DNA of 64,000 nt, taken from AAA164-E04 sp964342825. GTDB taxonomy: Bacteria; Verrucomicrobiota; Verrucomicrobiia; Limisphaerales; AAA164-E04. Both the position numbers and the translations under genes were made by a program. A model generated the notes under the pieces. That model saw nothing but the letters and a program-made list of their open reading frames with translations. It had not been told where the DNA came from and did no database searches. This document shows, piece by piece, positions 9,533 to 18,261 of the stretch; position 1 is the stretch's first letter; each line of letters opens with the position of its first letter. The stretch covers positions 89,785-153,784 of the forward strand of contig CAYFHO010000003.1 of NCBI GenBank assembly GCA_964342825.1. Direction: 5' to 3'.

Positions 9533-9581
9533 GACCACAGTGTCCTTCAATAATTCCAAAAATCAAGTGCGAGGTTCATTG

Positions 9582-9610
9582 GGGGTCAGTCCCAACTATT
9601 GACACTTTTA
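9582..9610 (+). repeat. Dispersed 29-bp repeat, copy 1 (single arm)
   Basis: This is a copy of a 29-bp sequence beginning GGGGTCAGTCCCAACTATTG and ending in a T-run. It differs from the other two copies in the window at the third base from the end of the arm (GACAC for GATAC) and at its last base. It lies between msrA and the O-methyltransferase. Related copies are at 52361-52389 (opposite strand) and in the palindrome at 61367-61425. Confidence 0.85.
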
Positions 9611-9695
9611 GTCATCAGATCCTCTTGGCACTCTTTCCTTGTTGAATTCAGGTATGCTTAGCAGAGGGCACAATTAGTGCCGAAGGATGATTCGG

Positions 9696-10361
9696 CTATT
9701 TAACGATGGCCATCAAAAAACCATCATAGCCTTTGGATCCAACCGTTTGCATGGAGACAGCATCCAGTTGAGGATGTTCGGAAACCAACTCATTAAACTT
9801 TCTCACGCCCTGCACGCGCGAATCGGGATTGTGTTCATCGATGATGGCTCCTTCACGAACGACATTGTCAGCTATGATGACCGTTCCAGGGCGGGAAAGT
9901 CTTAGTATGCCTGGTAAATAATCAGGATACCCCTCCTTGTCTGCATCAAGAAAGATAAAGTCAAATGGCACTTCGTTTTTCTCAGCTAGCACAGAAAGTG
10001 ACTGCAATGCAGGCCCCTCAATGATCTCGACGATGCGATCAAGACCCGCCAGAGTCACATTATTCCGCGCGACTTCGGCGTGGTGTGGATCAAATTCCAG
10101 GGTGATTAATTTTCCATCATCCGGAAGAGCCCTTGCCATCCAGATGGTGCTGTAGGCCCCAAGTGTTCCCAACTCCAATACTCGCTTTGCGCCACTGATT
10201 CGAATGAGAAGATTGAGAAATTTGCCTTGAGCTGCAGAAACCTGGATGTCTGGTAAACCCGCTTTCAGGCATGTTTGGAGAGCAGCATCCATAACCGAAT
10301 CGGGTTCATGCAGTAGGTTTTCAAAATAGCGATCAACGGCTTGAAAGGTCTGTGAGATCAT
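9696..10361 (-). CDS. Class I SAM-dependent O-methyltransferase (caffeoyl-CoA OMT-like)
   Basis: A cytoplasmic O-methyltransferase of 221 residues, the usual length of the catechol/caffeoyl-CoA OMT family. The SAM-binding motif is VLELGTLGAYSTIWMA at about residues 60-75, with the acidic ribose ligand in LITLEFDP. The metal-binding residues are in FIFLDADKEGY and IIADNVVREGA. The start is ATG at 10361. The natural acceptor is unknown. The gene stands alone, convergent with nothing and 160 bases upstream of msrA, so it may share an mRNA with it. Confidence 0.88.
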   Translation of the reverse strand: MISQTFQAVDRYFENLLHEPDSVMDAALQTCLKAGLPDIQVSAAQGKFLNLLIRISGAKRVLELGTLGAYSTIWMARALPDDGKLITLEFDPHHAEVARNNVTLAGLDRIVEIIEGPALQSLSVLAEKNEVPFDFIFLDADKEGYPDYLPGILRLSRPGTVIIADNVVREGAIIDEHNPDSRVQGVRKFNELVSEHPQLDAVSMQTVGSKGYDGFLMAIVK

Positions 10362-10459
10362 GATTCAAGATTGAAAAGGTTTGTGCGAAATTCAAAGTTA
10401 AATCGGCATAGGAAATCTTGCTTCAAAACAAATACTTTAAGCAAATATTTCCTTGGATC

Positions 10460-10663
10460 ATGAATTCTAATCAATTGTTCAGTAATGGTCAGATTCAAGC
10501 GGTAAGACTACCGAAGCAGTTTCGATTTGAAGGTGAAGGGGTTTACATGAGCAAAATGGGGAATGGAATCGTTTTAACTCCAACCGTTACTTCATGGGAA
10601 CATCATGCCAAGTGTTGGTTCGGTAAGGTCGGGTACCCATCAAAAACTTTTCCACCTCACTAA
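10460..10663 (+). CDS. vapB: VapB-like AbrB-fold antitoxin, orphan, with atypical C terminus
   Basis: The segment SNGQIQAVRLPKQFRFEGEG followed by VYMSKMGNGIVLTP matches the VapB (SpoVT/AbrB fold) antitoxin pattern of an NGRSQAVRLPKEFRF box followed by VxIxxxGxxxVLxP. The ATG at 10460 fits the family N terminus and gives 67 residues; an upstream in-frame ATG at 10418 does not. After TSW the usual toxin-binding tail with LxxFxxDF is replaced by an unrelated sequence. No vapC follows: the 3' end runs about 77 bases into the convergent kinase gene. This looks like the surviving DNA-binding half of a decayed toxin-antitoxin pair. It may still be expressed, or it may be a pseudogene. Confidence 0.6.
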   Translation: MNSNQLFSNGQIQAVRLPKQFRFEGEGVYMSKMGNGIVLTPTVTSWEHHAKCWFGKVGYPSKTFPPH

Positions 10664-13600
10664 GTGGCGATTGGAAGGTGAATTTCGCAACCATTAATCC
10701 TGAGTCGGGGAAACCGCTGTTTGAACGACCAGAGCGAATGAGCGTTTCTCCCTTTTTAGTGATCAATTGAGCATCGAAAGATCGATGACCTAATTTTTTG
10801 TTATTGTAAGCGATCGATATAAAAGCCTTTCCATCGGCATCCTCACCCACTCCACTTAATTGCCCCTCACCCTCGAGTGAAATAGCTTGTGAATGACCGG
10901 GAGAAATCTCCTTGATATTCTCCAGTGGCCCGATCACATAGGACAATTGAATATCAAGTTTCTTAGGAATTTCGGACGGAACACCAGGACTGAATGTCCA
11001 GTAGTGCCAACCTAACCATCCATTTTCTTCCCGAGGTTCCTGGACCCCATGTGTCACGCTGGACATCCCTGCAAACATGATAGGAACTCCCGAGGAATCA
11101 AAGAGGTTTACCTTCGTTTCCGAAGCATGATCAAAAGCCGGATGAGAAAACCACACATGTAAAAATCTTGGTTCGGGGTCCAGTTCCATCGCACTGATAT
11201 CCATGCCAGCGGGTGGAACGTGCTGAAGCCAACCCAAGAAATCGGTATCACCTTGGGGGATGCTTTCCACCCTCCATACGGCATTAGTTCCCCCTTTATT
11301 CCATTCATCCTGCCAGGCAAGAAACTGTAGCGCGGGTTTTTCGTTTAAATCCTGCACAGAAAGTTCTGATACTGCAGTCGCTGGTTTCAAGATATCAGTT
11401 GATTTCTTCGGTTCCCGTTTAACCCGGGACCACAGTAAATACTTCCAACCCTCGCGATGTTCAATTTGCGCGAACTCAGGAGCCGCTCCCAAAGGCAAGA
11501 ATGTCCATTGCCTTGCATTTCTTTCCACATCATGAAGCCCTTTCTGAATTTCCTCTTCGCTAAGTGATTCAGGCAATCGCCAAACAAGCACGTTGGAATC
11601 TTCTGCGCCGACCCACTTGGTCTGATGACCGTACTCCTCCCAAAAATCAGAAGGGATTTGTTCGCCATTGGGACCTGCCAGGTAGGTTTGAGTTACTTCG
11701 ATCCCATACCCCGGACGCTTTTCACTCTCAAAATGCACTTCAATGCGATTGGACCCTTTGGGCGAAAGGGCTTTGATAAATTTAAAAGGTATGCCAGGTA
11801 AACCATCATCCACCGTTTCCAGCACTGGCTTTGTCACCAGCTGAGGGACGGAAGAGCGAACATCGCGAATGATTTTCCACAAGACGGATTGAGGCCAGAA
11901 AACCAATACCGAAAGAATAATGAAATAGACTATCAGGGAAATCGGCTTAGCATGACGAATGGAAAGTAGTTGCAACTTATCGTTTCCTACCAATTGTGCC
12001 TCAACCCCGTTTTCCCGAGACCACTGAGTGGTGCAAAGCAATCGACGCTGCATGGTCCAGATGATTGGTAAACTGGCGAAAAAGAGAAAAAAAGCCGTAA
12101 CCCATACTACGACATCCCAATTGTCTTCCGTATATTTTGAGATGAAGAAAGACCCGAAACTGAGTCCTGAAATCCAAATACCTATCAGGAGACCGTAGAA
12201 GTTCATTTCTGCTCTTTCCCTTCGAGTCATATGAGAAATAATTTCTCTGGCAATCGGAGAAGTGAAAGGAGAAATAAACCAGGTAGATCGCTTTTGATTC
12301 GAAGAAAGCTTCTTCACCTTTTCGATGCTCGCCGGTGGCGGCACTTCTATGTGATAGTCTTCAACTTTCCACTCCCCGTTGGTCTGCAAGCCGCAGGTGA
12401 TCGATTCCAACGCTGTCTTGCCGTTCTCAAATTCGGTCAAACAACGTTGCTCAAAACGTCTGGCAGGTTCGGTAAAATCAAGCGAAAGCGTTTTCCTTGT
12501 CGATGCTTTTGCCAAAGATCGACGGGATAACTCCATTTTCCTTATCCAGTCATCCTTCCTGTACAAATCCTGAAAAGAGGCAGCAGTGTTGGACCAGCAC
12601 CTATCATAATCCCGAGATTCCAATAGTTTCCAAAAATTAAAAACATACTGGGAATGTTCTGCATGATGGATCGTTTGCCCCTTTCCTTTCAGAGCACGTT
12701 TAAGCATAACGCCCACCAAAACCGCACCCATTACCGAATTCCAGATCATGACCGTGCCTGGGGAGGGAGCTCCACCCAAAACCAATTGCATGAGAACGAC
12801 CATCAGACATGACATCACGCAAATAATCGCGATCATCATGGTGAATGTCAGACCAAGTCTTGGCCAATCTACTCTTAATTCATGGTCGTGGTTTTTAACT
12901 AAATCCCAAACAAAGACACGGTCCTTGCGCGGTAAACGGCTTCCAGCTTGCCATTCCGTGCGACTCAAACAAACGAAACAAATCCAATGGAGACAAGCGA
13001 GCAAGCCAACTGCAAAGCTTTTCGTGCTTGTGTGCAACTCCCCAATATTATGTCCTTTGGTGAAATCACGAATCGATTCATACCAGGGTTCCCATAATCC
13101 AAAAGACCACGTTTCAACGGAAACTAGATGACTCACCGGACTCAAGGTGAGTTCAGGTGTTGGCCAACAAAAAAGGGTGGTCATTCCAACACCGGCTACC
13201 ATCATGATTTGAAAAATGAATAATCGATGTATCTTGGGAAGCGATATCCAACGCAATTGCCAGTGCTCTAATAGAGGCTCATCTTGCGTCGCCTTTTCGC
13301 TCATTGGTAAATTCTCATCAGAACCCTGAGCAATGCTTTCAATTTGAGTTTTGAGTGCGCTTGCTTGCTGGTATCGTTGTTCTGGTTTTTGCTCCAAAGC
13401 ACGCATGACGACTTCATCCAGCCTGACATCAATCAAAACTTTTTTCGAAGGAGGTTCCAATCGCTGATCAGGCAACTCTCCCGTCAGCATTTGATAAAAA
13501 ACCACTCCCAAGGCGTATATGTCAGCACGATGATCCACGGATTGTGGAGAATGCGTTTGCTCAGGAGACATGTACTTTGGGGTTCCCATTATTTTCCCTG

Positions 13601-14378
13601 CCTCCGTGACCTCTTCCTTGGTATGGCTGACAATCTTTTTGGATTCAGGCAATTCTGCTTCCTGACCGTTTGCAATCATCTTGGCCAATCCAAAGTCGGC
13701 AACTTTGACATTGCCTCGTCGATCCATGAGAATATTTTCAGGTTTGATATCGCGATGAACAATGCCGTGGTCATGAGCAAATTGCAGGGAGTCACAAATT
13801 TGAGGAACGATGGCCAAAGCTTCACGAGAAGAAATCCGTTCACCCTGGAGCAACTGACGTAAATTGACTCCGTCCACATACTCCATCAAAAAGAAATAGA
13901 GCGGCTCCCCAGGCAATTTCGATTGTTTTTCCTGTATCATGCCTTGTGCCTGAGATTCCGCAGTGGATTTTCCTTCGAAGGGCAACTCCACCTTTCCGAA
14001 ATCGTAAATCGTGATGATCCCTGGGTGATTCAGCTTGGCAAGCGCTTTGGCTTCTCTGGAAAATCTCTGAGCAAAGTTTTCATTGTGCCCAATATCAGGA
14101 GGAAGAATTTTAAGAGCGACAATACGATCGAGTTCTTTCTGTCTGGCTTTATATACAGCACCCATCCCCCCCTGACCAATCAACCCAAGAATTTCAAGCT
14201 GTGGAAATAATTCGGTCATAATCTCCAATGCAGGAGGGGTAAATCCTGGCCCGGGACCTGTCTCGGTTTCCAATCCACTTTGAAATCCCGCCTGCATCAG
14301 ACATTCCGGGCACAATCCCAAAGGAACGTTTGAGGCAAGAGGTTTTTTGCAACTGGGACAATAACGATCCGTTTTCAT
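10587..14378 (-). CDS. Zinc-ribbon Ser/Thr protein kinase with multi-pass membrane region and large extracytoplasmic part
   Basis: A 1263-residue transmembrane Hanks-type kinase. Order: zinc ribbon with Cys 7, 10, 23 and 26; kinase domain with GQGGMGAV (about 68-75), ATP lysine in VALKIL (Lys90), HRDIKPEN (catalytic Asp210), DFGLAK (Asp228) and MSPEQ as the APE region. About seven hydrophobic segments follow from residue ~385 onward. A middle region resembling DUF4019 (FWKLLESRDYDRCW to GEWKVEDYHI) lies between them. The C-terminal ~400 residues are unrecognised and probably extracytoplasmic. The ATG at 14378 is preferred over the TTG at 14384. A sigma factor lies 89 bases upstream on the same strand, a pairing known from Planctomycetes and Verrucomicrobia. 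The 3' end overlaps the orphan vapB on the other strand. Confidence 0.9.
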   Translation of the reverse strand: MKTDRYCPSCKKPLASNVPLGLCPECLMQAGFQSGLETETGPGPGFTPPALEIMTELFPQLEILGLIGQGGMGAVYKARQKELDRIVALKILPPDIGHNENFAQRFSREAKALAKLNHPGIITIYDFGKVELPFEGKSTAESQAQGMIQEKQSKLPGEPLYFFLMEYVDGVNLRQLLQGERISSREALAIVPQICDSLQFAHDHGIVHRDIKPENILMDRRGNVKVADFGLAKMIANGQEAELPESKKIVSHTKEEVTEAGKIMGTPKYMSPEQTHSPQSVDHRADIYALGVVFYQMLTGELPDQRLEPPSKKVLIDVRLDEVVMRALEQKPEQRYQQASALKTQIESIAQGSDENLPMSEKATQDEPLLEHWQLRWISLPKIHRLFIFQIMMVAGVGMTTLFCWPTPELTLSPVSHLVSVETWSFGLWEPWYESIRDFTKGHNIGELHTSTKSFAVGLLACLHWICFVCLSRTEWQAGSRLPRKDRVFVWDLVKNHDHELRVDWPRLGLTFTMMIAIICVMSCLMVVLMQLVLGGAPSPGTVMIWNSVMGAVLVGVMLKRALKGKGQTIHHAEHSQYVFNFWKLLESRDYDRCWSNTAASFQDLYRKDDWIRKMELSRRSLAKASTRKTLSLDFTEPARRFEQRCLTEFENGKTALESITCGLQTNGEWKVEDYHIEVPPPASIEKVKKLSSNQKRSTWFISPFTSPIAREIISHMTRRERAEMNFYGLLIGIWISGLSFGSFFISKYTEDNWDVVVWVTAFFLFFASLPIIWTMQRRLLCTTQWSRENGVEAQLVGNDKLQLLSIRHAKPISLIVYFIILSVLVFWPQSVLWKIIRDVRSSVPQLVTKPVLETVDDGLPGIPFKFIKALSPKGSNRIEVHFESEKRPGYGIEVTQTYLAGPNGEQIPSDFWEEYGHQTKWVGAEDSNVLVWRLPESLSEEEIQKGLHDVERNARQWTFLPLGAAPEFAQIEHREGWKYLLWSRVKREPKKSTDILKPATAVSELSVQDLNEKPALQFLAWQDEWNKGGTNAVWRVESIPQGDTDFLGWLQHVPPAGMDISAMELDPEPRFLHVWFSHPAFDHASETKVNLFDSSGVPIMFAGMSSVTHGVQEPREENGWLGWHYWTFSPGVPSEIPKKLDIQLSYVIGPLENIKEISPGHSQAISLEGEGQLSGVGEDADGKAFISIAYNNKKLGHRSFDAQLITKKGETLIRSGRSNSGFPDSGLMVAKFTFQSPLSEVEKFLMGTRPYRTNTWHDVPMK

Positions 14379-14467
14379 AATCAATCCTTCATACCTTTCT
14401 TGGGAGAAAATGGATGAAGGTTACAAATGATCCGGTAATTTTATGACCGGAAGCTTGATTGGACCAT

Positions 14468-15223
14468 TCAATTTCCTGAAAGAACCGACATCAGGTAGCG
14501 TAATTCCTCCTCCAGGTCCTGGGCATTATGGAGTGTCTGAGCTATGTTCTGCCGCAAGATTTGCCGATACCGTTTGCGCAGCCGGTGCACCGCAACTTTA
14601 ACGGCTGATACGGAGATTCCCAAGCTTGATGCCAAATCTGCGTAGGGTTGCGATTCGCTTCGACCTTGCAAAGCAGGATTCAAGGCTTCAAACAAACCGC
14701 TCTTACCTTCCTTCTCGTATTCAGCCTGGAGTTGTTTCAATACTTGATCCAAAAGAGCTAAGGCCCATTGACGTTCGTACCACTGCTCAGGAGTCGCTTT
14801 ATTTTCGGGTTCAAGTCCGTACCTGGTCTCAGCATCGCCGATTTGAATGGGAATATGAGCCACGCCTCCACCTCTTTTCATGGCATTTGATTTGTCCCAT
14901 TGGTCCGACAGAAAGCGGCTCATCGCGGTGAGAAGAAAAGTGCGAAACCTTCCCTTGGTCTGATCTGCGCCCTCTACCCAACGACGCTCCAAAAGGCGTG
15001 CAAAAAATGCCTGTGTCAGGTCTTGGGCATCATGTGAAGAATAACCTCGTCGACGAACATAGGCATAAAGCGGATACCAGTAAACACCACAAAGATGCTC
15101 CAACGCGGTAGATGCCTGCTCTGTGTCATGGTGAGCAGCAGAAAGCACAAGTGACCAATGCGTCGTCAGGAAGACAGCTGGTTTGGGGTCATTCTGAAGT
15201 ATGGTTTTGTCATCTGCTCCCAT
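14468..15223 (-). CDS. ECF-like sigma-70 family sigma factor, partner of adjacent kinase (copy 1)
   Basis: A 251-residue sigma factor. Region 2 covers the TTHWSLVLSA segment and RRRGYSSHDAQDLTQAFFAR, with core-binding and -10 recognition residues. Region 4 is the helix-turn-helix around YADLASSLGISVSAVKVAVH, followed by RLRKRY. It is longer than classical ECF factors because of a linker and a C-terminal tail ending near EEELRYLMSVL. It precedes the large kinase by 89 bases and follows kinase 2 by 81 bases on the same strand. It is clearly paralogous to the factor at 17343-18098. Control by phosphorylation from the partner kinase is an inference from gene pairing. Confidence 0.88.
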   Translation of the reverse strand: MGADDKTILQNDPKPAVFLTTHWSLVLSAAHHDTEQASTALEHLCGVYWYPLYAYVRRRGYSSHDAQDLTQAFFARLLERRWVEGADQTKGRFRTFLLTAMSRFLSDQWDKSNAMKRGGGVAHIPIQIGDAETRYGLEPENKATPEQWYERQWALALLDQVLKQLQAEYEKEGKSGLFEALNPALQGRSESQPYADLASSLGISVSAVKVAVHRLRKRYRQILRQNIAQTLHNAQDLEEELRYLMSVLSGN

Positions 15224-15304
15224 CGTTTGAATATTAGGAACAGGATGGAAAAGGTTACAGAAAAAAGAACTTCACAGTCGGGATCACCGTTTCGTGATGC
15301 CAAG

Positions 15305-17272
15305 TTAAAACCAGACAGGGATGTACATCCTTCCAGCCCACACGGCCACTACAAAACTGATGGTGACAGCCACTATTCCCAATAGAAGTTTCCTGGCTGG
15401 CATAAATATCATTCCGGCAATCAAAGCAATCGCTCCACCTACCGCGATCATGATTGCGTCTCCTGTTGCGATCAGTAACAACATCAAGACCACACCAATA
15501 ATACTTAAAATCTCACCACCGTTTGGGTCATTGGTATTTTGATTTACACTTGATTTGCCTGGGTGAGATTTGGTCTCAGGCAATGAATCAACATGGGCAC
15601 GTTTCCAGAAATACCAACCAGAACATGGTAGAACAAATGCACACAACCATGTGAAAGGAACAAAGAAGGCCTCGGAAGGAGACGGATTCCATCCACCTGT
15701 TTCACTCATCAAAGCACTGATAAAAAAGAGTCCAAACGTAATTGCAGGCAATGCAAGCAACCAGGAAAGCAAGGCAAGAGACTTGTAATGTGTCGAGTGT
15801 TGCGAATCGTGATTGGATCGTTTCGCAGAATCATCAAAATAGAAGCCATACTGAGAACCAGCTAAAATGAGTAGCAGTAAATTGACCATCGCAACCATGG
15901 TTTGTGAGATGGCGAAGTATAATACGTGGATACTTAAAAGTATCAGCGCAGTTGCATACATGATTTTCCATCGCACCAAAAGCCCGGTGATGAGAGCCGC
16001 CTTGGCAATCAGCCATATTGCAGCGCCAGGCTGGTTGGGAATGGAAAAGAGATTTGCGATCCCCTCCAAACCAAGAACGGAAACCACAATCCAAATGGGC
16101 CACGGAATATTACTGAAACCGGCCGCTTTACCAAGGTTCACTGGCATGGAGGACGAGGGGCTTTTATCGGCCTTGGGTTGGGAGGATGAAACGGATTCGA
16201 GCTGCGTCTTGAGGGCAGATACACTTTGATATCGCCTGGTTGGATTTTTCTCCAATGCTTTCACCACTATCTCATCCAGCCGCACATCGACACCGACTCT
16301 TTTTGAAGGAATTTCAAAATTCTTGTCAGGCAATTTTCCGGTCAGCATTTGATAAAAAACGATTCCAAGCGCATAAATATCAGACCGATGATCCACAGTC
16401 TCGGGTGATTCGATCTGTTCCGGAGACATGTATTTGGGAGTTCCCAAAACCTTGCCTGATTCGGTTAAGTCCTGTTGCTCATTGAAAGCTGACTGGCACT
16501 CATCTGCCTGAGATAGGTCCTCATTGTTTGAATCCAAAACGTCTGCCATGATCTTGGCCAATCCAAAATCCGCCACCTTAACGTGCCCACGTCGATCCAT
16601 GAGAATATTTTCAGGCTTGATATCACGATGCACTACTCCGTGATCATGCGCGTATTGAAGCGCATCACAAATTTGAGGAACGATAGATAGAGCTTCGCGC
16701 GAGGAGATACGGTTTCCATTGAGAAGTTGCTGCAAGTTCACTCCATCCACATATTCCATCAGAAAATAAAACAACGAAGGATTCCCTTGATCTTCAGTCT
16801 GTTTTCCTGAAGCTCCACTTGCGGAAGTTTCCGAGTTGGAATTGTTTTTCTGCGGTGTATCAACCAAACCAAAATCATGAATCGTCACAATTCCGGGATG
16901 ATTCAGTTTGGCGAGGGTCTTGGCTTCGCGTGAAAAGCGATCCGCAAAGGCTTTTTCGTGCCCGATATCTGGAGGAAGAATTTTTAGGGCGACAATACGG
17001 TCCAATTTTTTTTGCCGCACCTTATAAACGGCTCCCATCCCCCCCTGCCCGATCCATTCCAATATCTCAAGTTGCGGAAAGGCAGTCTCCAATTCTGAAA
17101 TGGTGGGTGCTGTAAATTTTACCCGCCTTGGGCCAGTTTGCGTCCTGGTGTCCTCACCTAGCTCCACTCCGGTTTCCAATCCACCTTTGAGAAGACACTC
17201 CGGACACAGTCCTTCCGATGCATTGGAAGTGATCTTCTTTCCACAAAGCGGACATTCAAGTGTGTTTTTCAT
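15305..17272 (-). CDS. Zinc-ribbon Ser/Thr protein kinase with C-terminal membrane domain
   Basis: A 655-residue transmembrane kinase, paralogous to the kinase at 10587-14378. Zinc ribbon Cys are at 7, 10, 23 and 26. The kinase domain has GQGGMGAV (about 75-82), VALKIL (Lys97), HRDIKPEN (Asp217), DFGLAK (Asp235) and MSPEQ. The C-terminal third has about seven hydrophobic segments and ends at a membrane helix, with no large extracytoplasmic domain. The ATG at 17272 is chosen over the TTG at 17278. It sits 70 bases after sigma factor copy 2 and 81 bases before sigma copy 1 on the same strand, so one four-gene transcript is plausible. Confidence 0.9.
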   Translation of the reverse strand: MKNTLECPLCGKKITSNASEGLCPECLLKGGLETGVELGEDTRTQTGPRRVKFTAPTISELETAFPQLEILEWIGQGGMGAVYKVRQKKLDRIVALKILPPDIGHEKAFADRFSREAKTLAKLNHPGIVTIHDFGLVDTPQKNNSNSETSASGASGKQTEDQGNPSLFYFLMEYVDGVNLQQLLNGNRISSREALSIVPQICDALQYAHDHGVVHRDIKPENILMDRRGHVKVADFGLAKIMADVLDSNNEDLSQADECQSAFNEQQDLTESGKVLGTPKYMSPEQIESPETVDHRSDIYALGIVFYQMLTGKLPDKNFEIPSKRVGVDVRLDEIVVKALEKNPTRRYQSVSALKTQLESVSSSQPKADKSPSSSMPVNLGKAAGFSNIPWPIWIVVSVLGLEGIANLFSIPNQPGAAIWLIAKAALITGLLVRWKIMYATALILLSIHVLYFAISQTMVAMVNLLLLILAGSQYGFYFDDSAKRSNHDSQHSTHYKSLALLSWLLALPAITFGLFFISALMSETGGWNPSPSEAFFVPFTWLCAFVLPCSGWYFWKRAHVDSLPETKSHPGKSSVNQNTNDPNGGEILSIIGVVLMLLLIATGDAIMIAVGGAIALIAGMIFMPARKLLLGIVAVTISFVVAVWAGRMYIPVWF

Positions 17273-17342
17273 ATTCAATTCCTTTTAACTATTCACTAGG
17301 AATCAAGGAACAAAGGTTACATGAAAAATGAAAAACATGATC

Positions 17343-18098
17343 TCAACCCCTTCCCAATACCCGGATCAAATGTTTTAACTCTTCTTCTACATCTGAGGGA
17401 GAAGCCACCGTGTGGGCAATCTCCGCTTTTAAACACTCCCTGTATTGCCGCCGTAACCGATGCACTTTAACCTTCACGGAACTTTCGGTCAGCCCAAGAT
17501 CGTTGGCGATTTGAACATAGGGTTGCGATTCCCTGCTCCCCAGCAAACAGGGTTTCAATGCATCAAAGATTTGAGTTTTGTTTTCCCGGGCATATTGACG
17601 GCGCAATGTCTGCATGACCGTTTCCAAAAGTGCCATGGCCCACTGCTTTTCAAATGATTGTTCAGGGGTTGCATGATCCACTGGTTCACCAGAGAAACGT
17701 GTTTCGGCGGAATTAAGTGACAGACTTAACCATTGTAAATTACCAGCACGCTTCAGGGCTCCCGCTCTTTTCCATTCGCTGGCCATGAAACGTTTTAGAA
17801 TCATGAGCAGAAAGGATCGAAAACGTCCTTTCTGGGGATCCACTTTATGTAGCCACTTTTTTTCAACCAATCGGGCAAAGAAAGCCTGGGTTAAATCCTG
17901 AGCATCGTGTTCTTGGTATCCTCTTCTCCTGACAAAATGGAAAACTGGATACCAGTACATCCGACATAAATAGTTCAAGGCTTCCTGACTTATGGATGAA
18001 TCATGATTCAAAGAAGAAACCACTACGGACCAATGCGTTGTTCGAAATGCTTGTGGACGTGAGACCGAGCTTTCACTGCTTTGGGCCGGATTGTGCAT
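17343..18098 (-). CDS. ECF-like sigma-70 family sigma factor, partner of adjacent kinase (copy 2)
   Basis: A 251-residue sigma factor of exactly the same length as copy 1, with the shared blocks TTHWSVVVSS, RRRGYQEHDAQDLTQAFFAR, GRFRSFLL and a region 4 helix-turn-helix around LTESSVKVKVHRLRRQY. It is the first gene of the sigma-kinase-sigma-kinase series. Sequence between the copies is clearly related but diverged, so the duplication is not recent. The promoters it reads are unknown. It is divergent from the HTH gene at 18262 across an AT-rich gap. Confidence 0.88.
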   Translation of the reverse strand: MHNPAQSSESSVSRPQAFRTTHWSVVVSSLNHDSSISQEALNYLCRMYWYPVFHFVRRRGYQEHDAQDLTQAFFARLVEKKWLHKVDPQKGRFRSFLLMILKRFMASEWKRAGALKRAGNLQWLSLSLNSAETRFSGEPVDHATPEQSFEKQWAMALLETVMQTLRRQYARENKTQIFDALKPCLLGSRESQPYVQIANDLGLTESSVKVKVHRLRRQYRECLKAEIAHTVASPSDVEEELKHLIRVLGRG

Positions 18099-18186
18099 GA
18101 TGGTCTAGTATCCCCTAACAACTCCAAGCGGGCAAGAATGTTGAATTCAAAACTGGAAGAAAACGGCTAACCTTTATTTGCTGTTT

Positions 18187-18216
18187 TGTTAATTTTTATC
18201 TTTACAAATCTATATT
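18187..18216 (+). promoter_or_regulatory. Candidate promoter in AT-rich gap before the HTH/GHMP/galU operon
   Basis: The gap 18099-18261 is strikingly AT-rich from about 18170 on. TTGTTA (18187-18192) and TATATT (18211-18216) are spaced by 18 bases, a fair match to a sigma-70 promoter reading toward the ATG at 18262. The call is by eye only. Confidence 0.3.
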
Positions 18217-18261
18217 TCTAAATTTATTTACTTTTTAGTTAAATTTATCACGAAAATAATC

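Noticed and set aside
10418..10459. Upstream ATG extension of the vapB-like gene
   Set aside because: The added 14 residues do not match the antitoxin N terminus; ATG 10460 does.
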